64,000 nt of DNA from Catellatospora tritici (GCF_019083965.1 NZ_JAHRCY010000005.1:361188-425187), one strand, 5' to 3'. Shown: positions 1 to 8,530, numbered from the stretch's first letter. The notes: generated from the sequence alone by a model not told the origin. Numbers and translations are program-made.

Positions 1-423
1 GTCGGCGACCGCGACGTCGTCGTCGACCATCAGGGTCTGGATCCGCAGGCCTTCGGCTTCGGCCAGCTCTTTGCCCATGTCGAAGGCCAACCGGTCGCCG
101 GTGTAGTTGTTGACGATGTGCAGCACGCCCTTCGGCGAGGCGAGCAGTTTGCTGGTCTCCAGTACGTAATCCATGGGCGGGGCGGCGAACACGTCGCCGG
201 GGCACGCGGCGTCGAGCATGCCCTTGCCGACGATCATCACGTGCGCGGGTTCGTGCCCCGAGCCGGAGCCCTGCATGACCGAGACCTTGTCCGGACGTGG
301 GGCGTCGACCCGCATGATGAGGTTGTACTCGGGCACGTAGCGCAGGGTGTCCGGGTTGGCCAGGGCAACGCCTTTGAGCATCTCGGGCACGAACTGGCGG
401 GGGTCGTTGACGAACTTCTTCAT
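1..423 (-). CDS. dhaK: Dihydroxyacetone kinase subunit DhaK (partial, 3' end off window)
   Basis: The first 141 codons of a DhaK subunit, read leftwards off the window edge. DhaK binds dihydroxyacetone (or a related short ketose) covalently through a histidine, which lies beyond the edge. The visible part carries the family's substrate-pocket signature GSGSGHEPAH and the later IVNNYTGDRLAFDMG stretch. The ATG is preceded by a good ribosome site (AAGGGGAG) and lies 14 nt after the dhaL stop, so it is the last visible gene of the aldolase-HAD-dhaL-dhaK operon. In such two-subunit kinases DhaL supplies ATP or receives phosphate from a PTS DhaM. The phosphodonor here cannot be decided. The substrate could also be another ketose such as erythrulose. 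Confidence 0.93.
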   Translation of the reverse strand, partial: MKKFVNDPRQFVPEMLKGVALANPDTLRYVPEYNLIMRVDAPRPDKVSVMQGSGSGHEPAHVMIVGKGMLDAACPGDVFAAPPMDYVLETSKLLASPKGVLHIVNNYTGDRLAFDMGKELAEAEGLRIQTLMVDDDVAVAD

Positions 424-437
424 GGCAGGACTCCCCT

Positions 438-1079
438 TCAGAATGTGGCGGGCCAGGTGTCGGCGAGCGCTTCGAAGATGACGGCGACCGCGACGGCACC
501 CGGGTCGACGCTGCCGATGCTGCGCTCGCCGGTATAGCTCGCCCGGCCGCGACGGGCCTGAAGTTCGGCCGTCTGGTCGGCGCAGGCCCGAGCCACGGTC
601 GCCGCGGCTCGCAGTGTGGTCGCGGCGTCGCCGCCTTGGCCGAGCCGGCGGGCCAGCTCGTCGGTGGCGGGTACGAGCGCGTCGAGCAGTGTCTTGTCGC
701 CGAGGGCGGCGTTGCCGCGGGTCTGGATGCCTTCGATCGCGGCACGCAGCATGGCGACGGCGTCTTCGCCGGTGAGTTCGGTCTTGCCGGTCGCGGCAGT
801 GGCGGCACGCAGGAACGCGGTGCCCCACAGCGGGCCGGAGGTCCCGCCGATGCGGCTGGTGATGACAACGGCGACCTTGCGCAGGAAGGTGGCGGCATCG
901 GTACGGTCGAAGGTGTCCCAGTCGGCGATGACGGTTTCGAAGCCTCGGGCCAGGGAGTAGCCGAAGTCGCCATCACCGACGACGGCGTCGAGATCACCGA
1001 AGTACTTCTCGTTGGCGACGGCGGTCTGGGCGATGGTGCGCACCGTGAATTCGACCGGCGGCAGCGGGTTGTCGGTCAT
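438..1079 (-). CDS. dhaL: Dihydroxyacetone kinase subunit DhaL
   Basis: A 213-residue nucleotide-binding subunit of a Dha-type kinase, all-helical in the family. The Mg-ADP/ATP motif is visible near residue 30 as DAVVGDGDFG (D-x4-GDGDxG), with further family segments SRIGGTSGPLWGTAFLRAA, TLLDALVPA and DPGAVAV near the end. Length matches the usual ~210 aa. Its ATG overlaps the stop of the upstream HAD gene (ATGA, 1076-1079), so the two are probably translationally coupled, and dhaK follows after 14 nt. With DhaK it would phosphorylate a C3 or C4 ketose in the cytoplasm, feeding the aldolase encoded upstream. Confidence 0.93.
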   Translation of the reverse strand: MTDNPLPPVEFTVRTIAQTAVANEKYFGDLDAVVGDGDFGYSLARGFETVIADWDTFDRTDAATFLRKVAVVITSRIGGTSGPLWGTAFLRAATAATGKTELTGEDAVAMLRAAIEGIQTRGNAALGDKTLLDALVPATDELARRLGQGGDAATTLRAAATVARACADQTAELQARRGRASYTGERSIGSVDPGAVAVAVIFEALADTWPATF

Positions 1080-1861
1080 CTCGGGTCCCTTTCGCCCAGG
1101 ACTGCCGCGAGGTCGGACAGCGTCACGTACGCCCCGGGCAATGCCGGGCCGTTGTTGGCCAAGACCGTGACGGGGTCGGTGTCGGGTTCGCCGAGGGAGT
1201 CGACCACGAACGCGGCGCCGGTGAAGTCCTCGTCGGCGGTGTAGCCGTTGACCGTGACGACACAGGCGATGCCCGCCGCCAGGGCCGCGGCCAGGCCGTT
1301 GTGGGAGTCCTCGATGACGACGGCCTCGTTCGGCGCGAGCCCGAGCCGGTCCAGGGTGAGCTGGTAGATGTCGGGGGCGGGTTTCTTGCGGGACACGACG
1401 TCACCGGCAAGGACCGTGAAGTCGCGGGCCCGGTCCGGGCCGACGGCGTGCTCCAGCACCGCCCGCACGGAGGCCTCAGCCGACGTGGAGGCGACTGCCA
1501 GCAGCCACCCCGCCGCGTGTGCCTCCTCGACGATCCGGGCGATACCGGGGCGGGCCGGCAGGTCGCCGGCGCCGACCATGGCGGTGTAGATCTCGGTCTT
1601 GCGGCGGTGCCACGCGGCGACGGCCTCGGCCTGACCGGCCGGATCCTGCGGCAGGCCGGCGGCGGCCACGAACTCCGGGGTCAGCAGGCTGCTCATGCGC
1701 TCCTTGCCGCCGCCGATGGCGAGCTTGCGGCCGTACTCCTGCTCGTCCCAGCGCACGGGGAGGCCGAACTCGGCGAACGTCTGGTTGAACGCGGGCAGGT
1801 GCCCGTGGCGTTCGGTGTCGGCCAGGACGCCGTCGCAGTCGAAGATCAGCGCGGTCACCAT
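1076..1861 (-). CDS. HAD-family phosphatase/phosphomutase, CbbY/beta-PGM-like
   Basis: A 261-residue haloacid dehalogenase superfamily protein. The nucleophile motif FDCDGVLADTE is at residues 6-16, a cap domain follows, then VASTSA (motif II), a lysine in SRKKPAPDIY (motif III) and VIEDSHNG (motif IV acidic pair). This order is typical of CbbY/beta-phosphoglucomutase-like enzymes, which remove or shift phosphate on sugar phosphates. I start it at the ATG at 1861, which overlaps the aldolase stop by 7 nt and sits directly before motif I; a longer reading frame upstream lies inside the aldolase. Its place between an aldolase and a ketose kinase suggests clean-up of misformed ketose phosphates (for example a xylulose-1,5-bisphosphate-like compound). 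The exact substrate is unknown. Confidence 0.85.
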   Translation of the reverse strand: MVTALIFDCDGVLADTERHGHLPAFNQTFAEFGLPVRWDEQEYGRKLAIGGGKERMSSLLTPEFVAAAGLPQDPAGQAEAVAAWHRRKTEIYTAMVGAGDLPARPGIARIVEEAHAAGWLLAVASTSAEASVRAVLEHAVGPDRARDFTVLAGDVVSRKKPAPDIYQLTLDRLGLAPNEAVVIEDSHNGLAAALAAGIACVVTVNGYTADEDFTGAAFVVDSLGEPDTDPVTVLANNGPALPGAYVTLSDLAAVLGERDPR

Positions 1862-2715
1862 GCGCGCCCAGCGCTGTCGAAGCGGTCGATGTACCCGGCG
1901 GCCATCGCGGTCACCTCCGCCCCGACGTGTTTGAACAGCGATGGCGGATCCCATTTGTTCTGCTGCTCAGCCTGGCGCAGGAACTCCAGGTTCGAGGTCA
2001 TGTAGGTGACCTTCAGCGCGGTGGACACGTTGACCTTGGCGCAGCCCCGGGCGATCAGTTCGCTGAACTGGGCATCGGTCAGACCGGTGCCGCCATGCAG
2101 GGCGATCGGCACGCCGGTCGCCGCCACGATGTCGCTGACCCGCTGCCCGTCCAGGTGCGGCGTGGCCGAGTAGACGCCGTGAGCGTTGCCGATCGACGGG
2201 GCGAACACATCGACGCCGGACGTCTCGACGAACCGCACCGAGGTCTCCAGCGACTGCCGCCGGGACTCCTCGTCGCTGCCGACATCGTCCTCGACGCCTT
2301 TGATCGCTTCGATCTCGCCCTCCACGTGGGCGCCGTACGCGCGGGCCTCGGCGACCACCTCGATGGTCTGGCGCAGGTTCTCCTCGACCGGCAGAGTCGA
2401 GGCGTCGAACAGCACCGAGTTCCAGCCCTTGGCCAGGCATTCGGTGATCACCGCGCGGTCGGGGCAGTGGTCGAGGTGGAGGCTGACCGGCACCTCGATG
2501 CCGGCCGTCATCGCGCGCCACATCGCGATGAGGACGTCCGAACCGATCGATCGCACGGTCTTCACCGAGGTCTGGACGATGATCGGCGAGCGCCGCTGCA
2601 CCGCGGCGGCAAGCACGCTCTCCAGGGTCAGGTCATTGACGATGTTGATCGCGGCGACGCCGTATCGCTCACGCATCGCCCGGTCGACGATCTCCTTGAG
2701 CGACAGCACACCCAT
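1855..2715 (-). CDS. Class II ketose-bisphosphate aldolase
   Basis: A ~286-residue zinc-dependent aldolase of the FbaA/GatY/KbaY type. Visible landmarks are LHLDHCPD (metal-binding His next to the catalytic Asp), an EGEIEAIKG loop, IGNAHGVY (second metal His), LHGGTGL (third metal His and phosphate loop) and KVNVSTAL. The second position after the His-Asp-His is Cys where Gly is usual, a small deviation. I prefer the ATG at 2715 (MGVLSLKEIVDRA, the normal family start) over the in-frame ATG at 2745; neither has a strong ribosome site. It is the first gene of the operon with HAD phosphatase and Dha kinase subunits. Inferred role: reversible cleavage or condensation of a ketose bisphosphate with dihydroxyacetone phosphate. 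Confidence 0.88.
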   Translation of the reverse strand: MGVLSLKEIVDRAMRERYGVAAINIVNDLTLESVLAAAVQRRSPIIVQTSVKTVRSIGSDVLIAMWRAMTAGIEVPVSLHLDHCPDRAVITECLAKGWNSVLFDASTLPVEENLRQTIEVVAEARAYGAHVEGEIEAIKGVEDDVGSDEESRRQSLETSVRFVETSGVDVFAPSIGNAHGVYSATPHLDGQRVSDIVAATGVPIALHGGTGLTDAQFSELIARGCAKVNVSTALKVTYMTSNLEFLRQAEQQNKWDPPSLFKHVGAEVTAMAAGYIDRFDSAGRAW

Positions 2716-2762
2716 ACCACGAACGTTACTGACGGTAATCCCCATGCGCTGGGAGGTGCCGA

Positions 2763-2777
2763 GATTTGGCCCAAATC
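2763..2777. promoter_or_regulatory. Palindromic operator candidate upstream of the aldolase operon
   Basis: GATTTGGCCCAAATC is a perfect inverted repeat with 7-bp arms around a single central base, 48 nt upstream of the chosen aldolase start. Its size and position suit a repressor of the DeoR, GntR or LacI kind controlling the sugar-phosphate operon. No regulator gene lies within the window next to it, so the regulator may be further left or elsewhere. Confidence 0.45.
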
Positions 2778-2862
2778 AGGCGCATATGGGGCGACCGACG
2801 GCACGGACGGCCCCCTGCGCTCTCGCGCTGATTCACGGACGGGTCCGACGTAAGTCACGTAG

Positions 2863-3399
2863 CCTTGTGCGCAGATCGAAGGCCGCGTCCGCGGCGCGGG
2901 CAACGGGTTCGTGCTGGCCTGCGACATGCGCTTCGCGGCGCGGGAGTCGGCCCTGTTCTGCCAGCTTGAGCAGGCATTCGCCACGGTGCCCGGCGCAGGC
3001 GGCATCCAGCATCTGACGCGTCTGATCGGTCGCGCTCGGACGTTGGAGGTCATCCTCAGCGCCGACGACTACGACGCCGAGCAGGCGGAACGACACGGCT
3101 GGATCAACCGGGCACTGCCCGCCGCCGAACTGGGCCAATTCGTCAGGTCGCTCGCACATCGGATCGCCGGGTTCCCGTCCGCCGCCCACACCATGCTCAA
3201 GGAGCGCGTCAACGCGAACACACTCGCCCTTGCCGACGAGTTCCGCCGCGACTCCGACCTGTTCGCCCATGGGCTGAGCAGTCCTGAGGGTTCGGCCCGC
3301 ACCAAGGCCGCGTTCGAACGCGCATTCCAGACGCGGGACGCCGAGATGGACCTGCCTCGCCTGCTCGGCGACCTTGGCCGCCACCCCGACCAGCACTGA
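2863..3399 (+). pseudogene. Enoyl-CoA hydratase/isomerase remnant, N-terminus missing
   Basis: The frame opens just after a stop at 2860 and reads ...QIEGRVRGAGNGFVLACDM, which is the crotonase oxyanion-hole region (usual form G-x-A-x-GGG), followed by the rest of a typical crotonase: FCQLEQAFATVPGAGG, LTRLIGRARTLEVILSADDYDA, AERHGWINRALP, and a C-terminal helix region. About 90-100 residues that normally precede this point are absent, and the first in-frame start (GTG 2911) lies inside the active-site loop without a ribosome site. I therefore read it as a 5'-truncated gene, not a short enzyme. No fatty-acid genes are nearby. Confidence 0.8.
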
Positions 3400-3560
3400 C
3401 CGCCTCCCCGCGAACCTGCGCGGTCCCAACTCGAACCTGATGTCGAGAGACCTGTCGCCGCGACGCGAACACAGCACCGGGTTGGTGCCCGGTCCGACCG
3501 GCCTATGATCGGGAAGGTGGGGCAAGTCGCTTTCTTCCGGTTCAGCGGCGAGGGGCCGCC

Positions 3561-4616
3561 ATGAGGCGACGGCAACTGCTACGCCTGCTGGCCGCGAGCG
3601 CACTGGCGCCGGTACTGCTGACAGGCTGTGGCGACGGTGCCGTACCAAGCCCGTCGGTATCCGGCGCCGAAGACCTGTCCGGTCAGCTCAAAGGCTCCGG
3701 AGCGAGCCTCCCGGACGCGTACTACCACCGCATGATCGGCGATTTCGAGCGCATCGCGCCTGGCGCCACCATCAGTTACCAGGCGGTCGGTTCGGCCACC
3801 GGCAAGACCGAATTCGCCCGGTACCTGACCGACTTCGCGGGAACCGACAGCGCCGTGACGCCCGCTGACTCCATCACGCCAGGCAGTTTCGTGTACGTCC
3901 CCACGGTTGCCGCGCCGATCACGATCGCGTACAACCTCACCGGCGTGCCCGACCTGCGACTGCGTCCGGGCACCCTGGCCGCGATCTTCCAGCGTGACAT
4001 CACGAACTGGAACGACCCGGCGATCGCCGCCGACAATCCCGCAGCAGCCCTACCGGGCCAGGCCATCACAGTCGTCCACCGCGCCGACGGCTCCGGAACC
4101 ACCGACGACGTCACCCGATACCTCGTCGCTGCCGCACCCTCGTGGCGGCTGGGCAGCGGCCAAACCATCGACTGGCCCACCGACACACTGGCAGGCGAAC
4201 GCAACACCGGCGTCGCACAACTCATCCGCCAACATCCCGGAGCGATCGGCTACGTCGATCTACGCGACGCGGCCGAAGCGGGCCTGGCCACGGCAGCGTT
4301 GCGCAACCGAGACGGCCGGTTCGTCGGACCGACGCTCGAGGCCGCGACGGCGGCGCTGGCCGCCGCGCAGGTTCACGCCGACCTGACCTACGACACCCTC
4401 GACGCCCCCGGTGCGGGCGCGTATCCGCTCACCGCGCCGACGTACCTGCTGGTCCGCACGGGATACGGCGACTTCGCCAAAGCCCGGCTCGTCAAGGGGT
4501 TCCTCACCTACCTCCTCAACGAGGGCCAGGGCAGCGCCGACGATGTGGGCTTCGCGCCGCTACCGGAGGTGGTGCGCCTGCAGGCTCTGGCGCAGCTGGA
4601 CAGGATCCGGGGTTGA
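3561..4616 (+). CDS. PstS-like phosphate-binding lipoprotein
   Basis: A 351-residue solute-binding lipoprotein. The N-terminus has RRRQLL (compatible with twin-arginine export) and a lipobox ending at Cys23 (LLTGC). The mature part has the PstS signatures GSGASLPDAYYHRMI, IAYNLTGVPDLRL, FQRDITNWNDPAI, HRADGSGTTDDVTRYL and a C-terminal LVRTGYGDFAKA region, so phosphate is the likely ligand. No pstC, pstA or pstB follows, so this is a solitary binding protein; orphan PstS paralogues exist in actinobacteria, where some act in sensing or scavenging. The ATG has a GAGGGG site just upstream. A small inverted repeat (ACCGGG/CCCGGT, 3476-3493) lies between it and the hydratase remnant. Confidence 0.9.
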   Translation: MRRRQLLRLLAASALAPVLLTGCGDGAVPSPSVSGAEDLSGQLKGSGASLPDAYYHRMIGDFERIAPGATISYQAVGSATGKTEFARYLTDFAGTDSAVTPADSITPGSFVYVPTVAAPITIAYNLTGVPDLRLRPGTLAAIFQRDITNWNDPAIAADNPAAALPGQAITVVHRADGSGTTDDVTRYLVAAAPSWRLGSGQTIDWPTDTLAGERNTGVAQLIRQHPGAIGYVDLRDAAEAGLATAALRNRDGRFVGPTLEAATAALAAAQVHADLTYDTLDAPGAGAYPLTAPTYLLVRTGYGDFAKARLVKGFLTYLLNEGQGSADDVGFAPLPEVVRLQALAQLDRIRG

Positions 4617-4644
4617 ACAGCGGCGACGAGCGCCGATACGCGCA

Positions 4645-4672
4645 TTGACATCACTCGCGGCCTGGCTAGGCT
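4645..4672 (+). promoter_or_regulatory. Sigma-70-type promoter for the collapsed secreted-enzyme gene
   Basis: A consensus TTGACA (4645-4650) is followed after 16 nt by TAGGCT (4667-4672), a reasonable housekeeping promoter. It lies between pstS and the signal-peptide-like start at 4754, with an operator at the predicted start site. Confidence 0.5.
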
Positions 4673-4681
4673 CGTCCTTCA

Positions 4682-4693
4682 GAGAGCGCTCTC
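4682..4693. promoter_or_regulatory. LacI/CebR-type operator palindrome
   Basis: GAGAGCGCTCTC is a perfect 12-bp palindrome with the central AGCGCT typical of LacI-family operators (CebR-type sites in actinobacteria have GGGAGCGCTCCCA). It sits 10 nt after the -10 element, where repressor binding would block initiation. This arrangement is usual in front of secreted glycoside-hydrolase genes, which fits the remnant downstream. Confidence 0.55.
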
Positions 4694-4753
4694 AGCACAA
4701 CCCGCTCCCGCCCGCGCGCAGCGGCGGGAAGACCCTCCCCGAAAGAGGACACC

Positions 4754-4914
4754 GTGCTTCGGCTGATCCGTCCCACCATCGTGGCCGCCATCATGGCGGC
4801 ATCCCTGCCGAGAACTCGGTGACCGTCACCGTCACCGACGGCAAGCTGACCATCGGCAACGGTGCGGGCGCCACCAACAACAAGATCAGCTACATCGACA
4901 TCATCGGACTGTGA
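4754..4914 (+). pseudogene. Collapsed secreted carbohydrate-active enzyme: signal-peptide start joined to C-terminal tail
   Basis: After a GAAAGAGGA site, GTG 4754 opens a short signal-peptide-like frame (LRLIRPTIVAAIMAAS) that stops at about 4822. In another frame directly after it, up to the stop at 4914, the sequence reads VTVTDGKLTIGNGAGATNNK then ISYIDIIGL, the usual last beta-strands of malectin/CBM35-like modules at the C-terminus of secreted glycosidases. The middle of the gene is missing and the two ends are in different frames. With the promoter and LacI-type operator still in place, I infer a large internal deletion. The rest of 4617-5187 shows no other gene. Confidence 0.6.
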
Positions 4915-5187
4915 CCACACAGGTGGGGCCGGCCGGATTGACCGGCCCCACCGGAGCCCGCGACGGCAGGTCGGCGGGTGCCTCGATCGGCGTCGATGAC
5001 GCGTTGGGTGACCAGGTCGGGGTGCTGACCATGACGCAGTGTGATGCGGCGACCGAGACGGGCTTGCGAGCATCGGCACGCTGCTACGCGCATTCGGCCG
5101 TGGCTCGCCGCGCTGGCGGCGGGATCCAGGGCGAGAGTAGGTGGATGGCCAGGTGCGTGACGTGCGGCCACGAGGTAGTCTCCGCGA

Positions 5188-5802
5188 GTGTTTTTCGGCG
5201 CCAGGAACAAGGTCGACAAGTACTGCGATCAGCTCGAGGCGGCCGAGGACCCGGCGGCCTTCGAGCAGGCCGCCCTGGGCCTGTGGACTGCCGCGCAGAA
5301 GGCCGCGCCGCGCGACCTCACCGCCGCGCTCGAACGGTGCGCGTGGCTGTTGAGCGGGTTGAGCGTGGGCTCGGGCGGCCGATTCTCGATCCTGTGCGGG
5401 GCTTTGGTCGAGCTCGGGGCACAGCCCGATGCGCTGGTCGGTCCGGTCGCCGATGGCCTGCTTCGCTCGCTTGAGCAGGCTCGACGGTTCCGCGACGCCT
5501 GGAGCGGGGCCGGCGCCGGGCAGAAGCTTCCGGATCCGGAAGCCGCGGACGACCACCTGCAGGGCGCGGTCGCGCGACTGGTGCCGCTGCTGGGCGGGGA
5601 GGCGGCGTACCGGGCTGCGGAAGGGTGGTTCAGCGTCACGAACTGGGCCAGACCGGCGACCACACTGCTGCGGAAGTCGCCCGAGTTGTGGGTGCCGTAT
5701 CCGCGCCGGGCGGAGATCGTCGGCGCGGTCGTCGCCCTGGTCGCGGATGTTCCCGATCTCGATGGTGTGCTCGAACTGCTCAGCGGCCCCGACAAGGCAT
5801 GA
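5188..5802 (+). CDS. Hypothetical protein, helical, cytoplasmic
   Basis: A 204-residue protein starting at GTG 5188 (FFGARNKVDKYCDQLEAAED). It has no signal peptide or membrane segment and is mostly predicted helix, with hydrophobic repeats such as LWTAAQKAAPRDLTAALERC and PVADGLLRSLEQARRF. I do not recognise the family. It is a single gene between the collapsed hydrolase and the NB-ARC protein on the same strand, and codon use looks normal for the neighbourhood. The start has no obvious ribosome site and may be leaderless. Confidence 0.7.
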   Translation: MFFGARNKVDKYCDQLEAAEDPAAFEQAALGLWTAAQKAAPRDLTAALERCAWLLSGLSVGSGGRFSILCGALVELGAQPDALVGPVADGLLRSLEQARRFRDAWSGAGAGQKLPDPEAADDHLQGAVARLVPLLGGEAAYRAAEGWFSVTNWARPATTLLRKSPELWVPYPRRAEIVGAVVALVADVPDLDGVLELLSGPDKA

Positions 5803-5964
5803 GGGGCACTAAGCTTCGTCCATCGCGTCGAAACCCAGGGCAGGCGGGCCCCTACCCACCGCGACCGTGACAGAGCCGCCAGCGACGGCCGCCGTCATCT
5901 GTTCGGAGCCCGGCTGCGGATCGACCGGCGCATCAGGCCATGGCGACCTTGGTCCTTTTTAGAC

Positions 5965-8445
5965 ATGATCCCAAGCGTGACGTGGATGAAGCACAACCGG
6001 AGCATGCTGCTGTGGCTGCTGGCCATGGCGCTGGCCACCGTCGGCCTCTTCGTGTTCCTGCACGACTACGGGCCCGCCGATACCCTGCTCGACTGGGTCG
6101 GCCTGTTCCTGGGCCTGGCCGGATTCGTGACATCCACGGTGAACGTCAAGTTGGCCCAGGCCGGGCGTCCGGTGCCGCGCCAGTTGCTGGCCGATATCAA
6201 GATGCTGGTGGGCCGCGACGGCGAGCTGAAGCAGCTGACCCGAATCCTGCTGCGGCGGCGGCGTGGGCAGTCCGGCGGTCCCGCCGTCGCGGTCGTCACC
6301 GGCGCCGCGGGGGTGGGCAAGACGGCACTGGCCGTACGCTGCGGGCACCGGCTGGCCAACAGGTTTCCTGACGGCCAGCTCTACCTGGACATGCAGGGCT
6401 TCGGAGACAAGCCGCCACTGGCCACGGCACAGGCGGCGGTGCTGTTGCTGCACAGTCTGAGGGTGCCCGCCCCCGATGACGAGACCGAGTTGCTCAACGA
6501 GTACCGGACCGCCATCGCCGACCGCCGCCTGTTCCTGCTGCTCGACAACGTCCGTGACGAGGCGCAGGTCCGCCCGCTGCTGCCCACCAATGCCGCGAGC
6601 GCGATCATTCTGACCAGCCGCAACGCACTGCAGGGGCTTGTCTTCAACAGCGATGCCGAGGCTGTGCCGCTGAAGGGGCTCAACGAGGAATCCGCCGGGA
6701 AGCTGCTGCGGAGGATCATCGGTGAGCGCGCGGTCCGGCACCCCGACCAGGCGCGAGCGCTGGCCGCCGAATGCGACTGGCTGCCGATGGCGCTGCGGAT
6801 CGCGGCCGAGGTCGCGGCCGCGCGCCCGCACGCGTCACTGGCCGAACTGGCGGGCAGGCTCCGCGATGAGCTGCTGCGCCCGGACACGGCGGGGACCGTG
6901 GCCACCGAGCGCAGCGTCGCGGCCGCGTTCCACTGGTCGTACGCCGAACTGCCGGAGACGGCGGCGACCCTGTTCCGGCGCCTGTCGCTGCATCCCGGCG
7001 CCGACTTCGACGAGTACACGGCCGCCGCGCTGCTCGACACGGACGTCACCCAGGCACGCAAGGCGTTGTCCGTCCTGTCCGGGGCGCACCTGGTCGAGTA
7101 CGCCCGCGGTGATTCGTTTCGGCTCTACAGCCTGTTGCGTGACTACGCCGACGGACTGCAGGCCGCCGCCGAGACCCCGCAGCAGCGGCGCGCCGCCGAA
7201 TCACGCCTCATCGATCTCTACCTGGCGACCACCGCCGCCTGCATGGACTGGCTCTACCCGGCCGAGCCGCACGCCGCCGGGGCGACGGCCGGGCAGCGTG
7301 CGCTGCCGCCGATCGCCAACGCCGACGCCGCCAGGCGCTGGCTCGAAGACCAGCGCGCCAACCGGTTCGCGATCGTCGTCATGGCCGCCAAGGGCAAGCA
7401 CCCGCAGGCCGGCGCCTTCGCGTCCACGCTGTGGCGGTACTTCGTCTTTCCCGCCGCGGCAGCGGGCTCCCCGACCAGCGCGGGCTTCTCCGAAGGCGAG
7501 CAGCTCAACCGGCAGATGCTGGCCATCGCCCGTCAGGACGACGACCGGCTCGGCCAAGCCAACGCGCTCATGGACCTCGGTCTGGCGCTGTTGCAGCAGG
7601 GCAGGCACCCGGAGGCGGTCGAGACGCTCACGGAGGCTGTCGCCGCGTACGGCGACAGCCAGCACTTCGCCCTGCAGTCCCGCGCGCGCAGCAACCTGGG
7701 CGCCGTGCTGGAGGGCATGGGCCGCTACCGGGAGGCGCTGGAGTGCTTCACGGCGGCGCACGAGTCAGCCGATCCCAAGGGCGACCAGGTCGATTACGGC
7801 ATGGTGCTCGACAACCTCGGCGTGGCGTACCGCTGGCTGGGCGACCAAGCCGCCGCCACCTCCTACGCCCGGCAGGCGCTGGCGGTTCTGGCCGCGCAGG
7901 CCGACCACGCGTGGACGGCAATCGCGCTGACGAACTTCGGCGAGACCTGCCTGCACTTCGGCGACCTCGTCGAAGCCGAACGGCTGTTGCGTGCGTCGGT
8001 CGCGATGTTCGGGCAGGTCGACGACCCGACCAGTGAGGCGGTGGCGCTCAGTGCCCTCGGGTACACGCTGGCCCGCCGCGGGAATCGCCGGGAGGGGATG
8101 GCGATGCTGCGTGGCGCACTGGACCGGCAGCGGGAGCAGAAGGACGATGTCGGCGTAGTGGTCGCGCGATACCGCATCGGCGTCCTGCTCGGCGGGTCGG
8201 GGCGCCTGTTCGGCGCGGTCAGGCAGCTGCGGCAGGCCTTGGCGCTGGCTCGGGAGCACAGCATGGGCGGGTTCGAGACTCGGATCCTCAACGCGCTCGG
8301 GTCGGTCTACCAGCGCCTGCACCTGCGCGGCCGCGCCGCGGGCTGCTACCGCGCCGCGGCGGCCCTCGCCGCGGCCGGTGGCGACCCGCACGAGCTGAAG
8401 CGGGCTGCCGAGGGAGTGGCCAACGCCGCGCGAGCGGCGGTCTGA
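5965..8445 (+). CDS. Membrane-tethered STAND NTPase with NB-ARC and TPR domains
   Basis: An 826-residue protein. Residues 14-32 and 41-58 are two hydrophobic segments that should anchor it with the rest in the cytoplasm. A STAND/NB-ARC ATPase follows: Walker A GAAGVGKT (113-120), Walker B RLFLLLDNV (188-196), the IILTSRN sensor (214-220) and a CDWLPMALRIAA segment equivalent to the GLPLA motif. After a winged-helix-like region (FHWSYAELPETAATLFRRLSLHPG, shortened here to its recognisable core) come at least six TPR units (for example ALMDLGLALLQQGRHPEAVE, ARSNLGAVLEGMGRYREALE). There is no SARP DNA-binding domain, so this is not a classical AfsR regulator. A strong hairpin terminator follows. 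Inferred role: ligand-triggered oligomeric signalling at the membrane, possibly immunity. Confidence 0.85.
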   Translation: MIPSVTWMKHNRSMLLWLLAMALATVGLFVFLHDYGPADTLLDWVGLFLGLAGFVTSTVNVKLAQAGRPVPRQLLADIKMLVGRDGELKQLTRILLRRRRGQSGGPAVAVVTGAAGVGKTALAVRCGHRLANRFPDGQLYLDMQGFGDKPPLATAQAAVLLLHSLRVPAPDDETELLNEYRTAIADRRLFLLLDNVRDEAQVRPLLPTNAASAIILTSRNALQGLVFNSDAEAVPLKGLNEESAGKLLRRIIGERAVRHPDQARALAAECDWLPMALRIAAEVAAARPHASLAELAGRLRDELLRPDTAGTVATERSVAAAFHWSYAELPETAATLFRRLSLHPGADFDEYTAAALLDTDVTQARKALSVLSGAHLVEYARGDSFRLYSLLRDYADGLQAAAETPQQRRAAESRLIDLYLATTAACMDWLYPAEPHAAGATAGQRALPPIANADAARRWLEDQRANRFAIVVMAAKGKHPQAGAFASTLWRYFVFPAAAAGSPTSAGFSEGEQLNRQMLAIARQDDDRLGQANALMDLGLALLQQGRHPEAVETLTEAVAAYGDSQHFALQSRARSNLGAVLEGMGRYREALECFTAAHESADPKGDQVDYGMVLDNLGVAYRWLGDQAAATSYARQALAVLAAQADHAWTAIALTNFGETCLHFGDLVEAERLLRASVAMFGQVDDPTSEAVALSALGYTLARRGNRREGMAMLRGALDRQREQKDDVGVVVARYRIGVLLGGSGRLFGAVRQLRQALALAREHSMGGFETRILNALGSVYQRLHLRGRAAGCYRAAAALAAAGGDPHELKRAAEGVANAARAAV

Positions 8446-8496
8446 CCACCAGTCAAACCAGGGTCAGCGGGGTACCCGGCGACGTTCGCCGGGGTT

Positions 8497-8530
8497 GGCC
8501 AAGGCGGGTGGGAACGTTCCCGCCTTGGCC
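8497..8530. terminator. Strong hairpin terminator
   Basis: GGCCAAGGCGGG (8497-8508) pairs perfectly with CCCGCCTTGGCC (8519-8530) across a 10-nt loop. There is no T-run, as is common in high-GC actinobacteria. It separates the NB-ARC gene from the next membrane protein. Confidence 0.75.
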
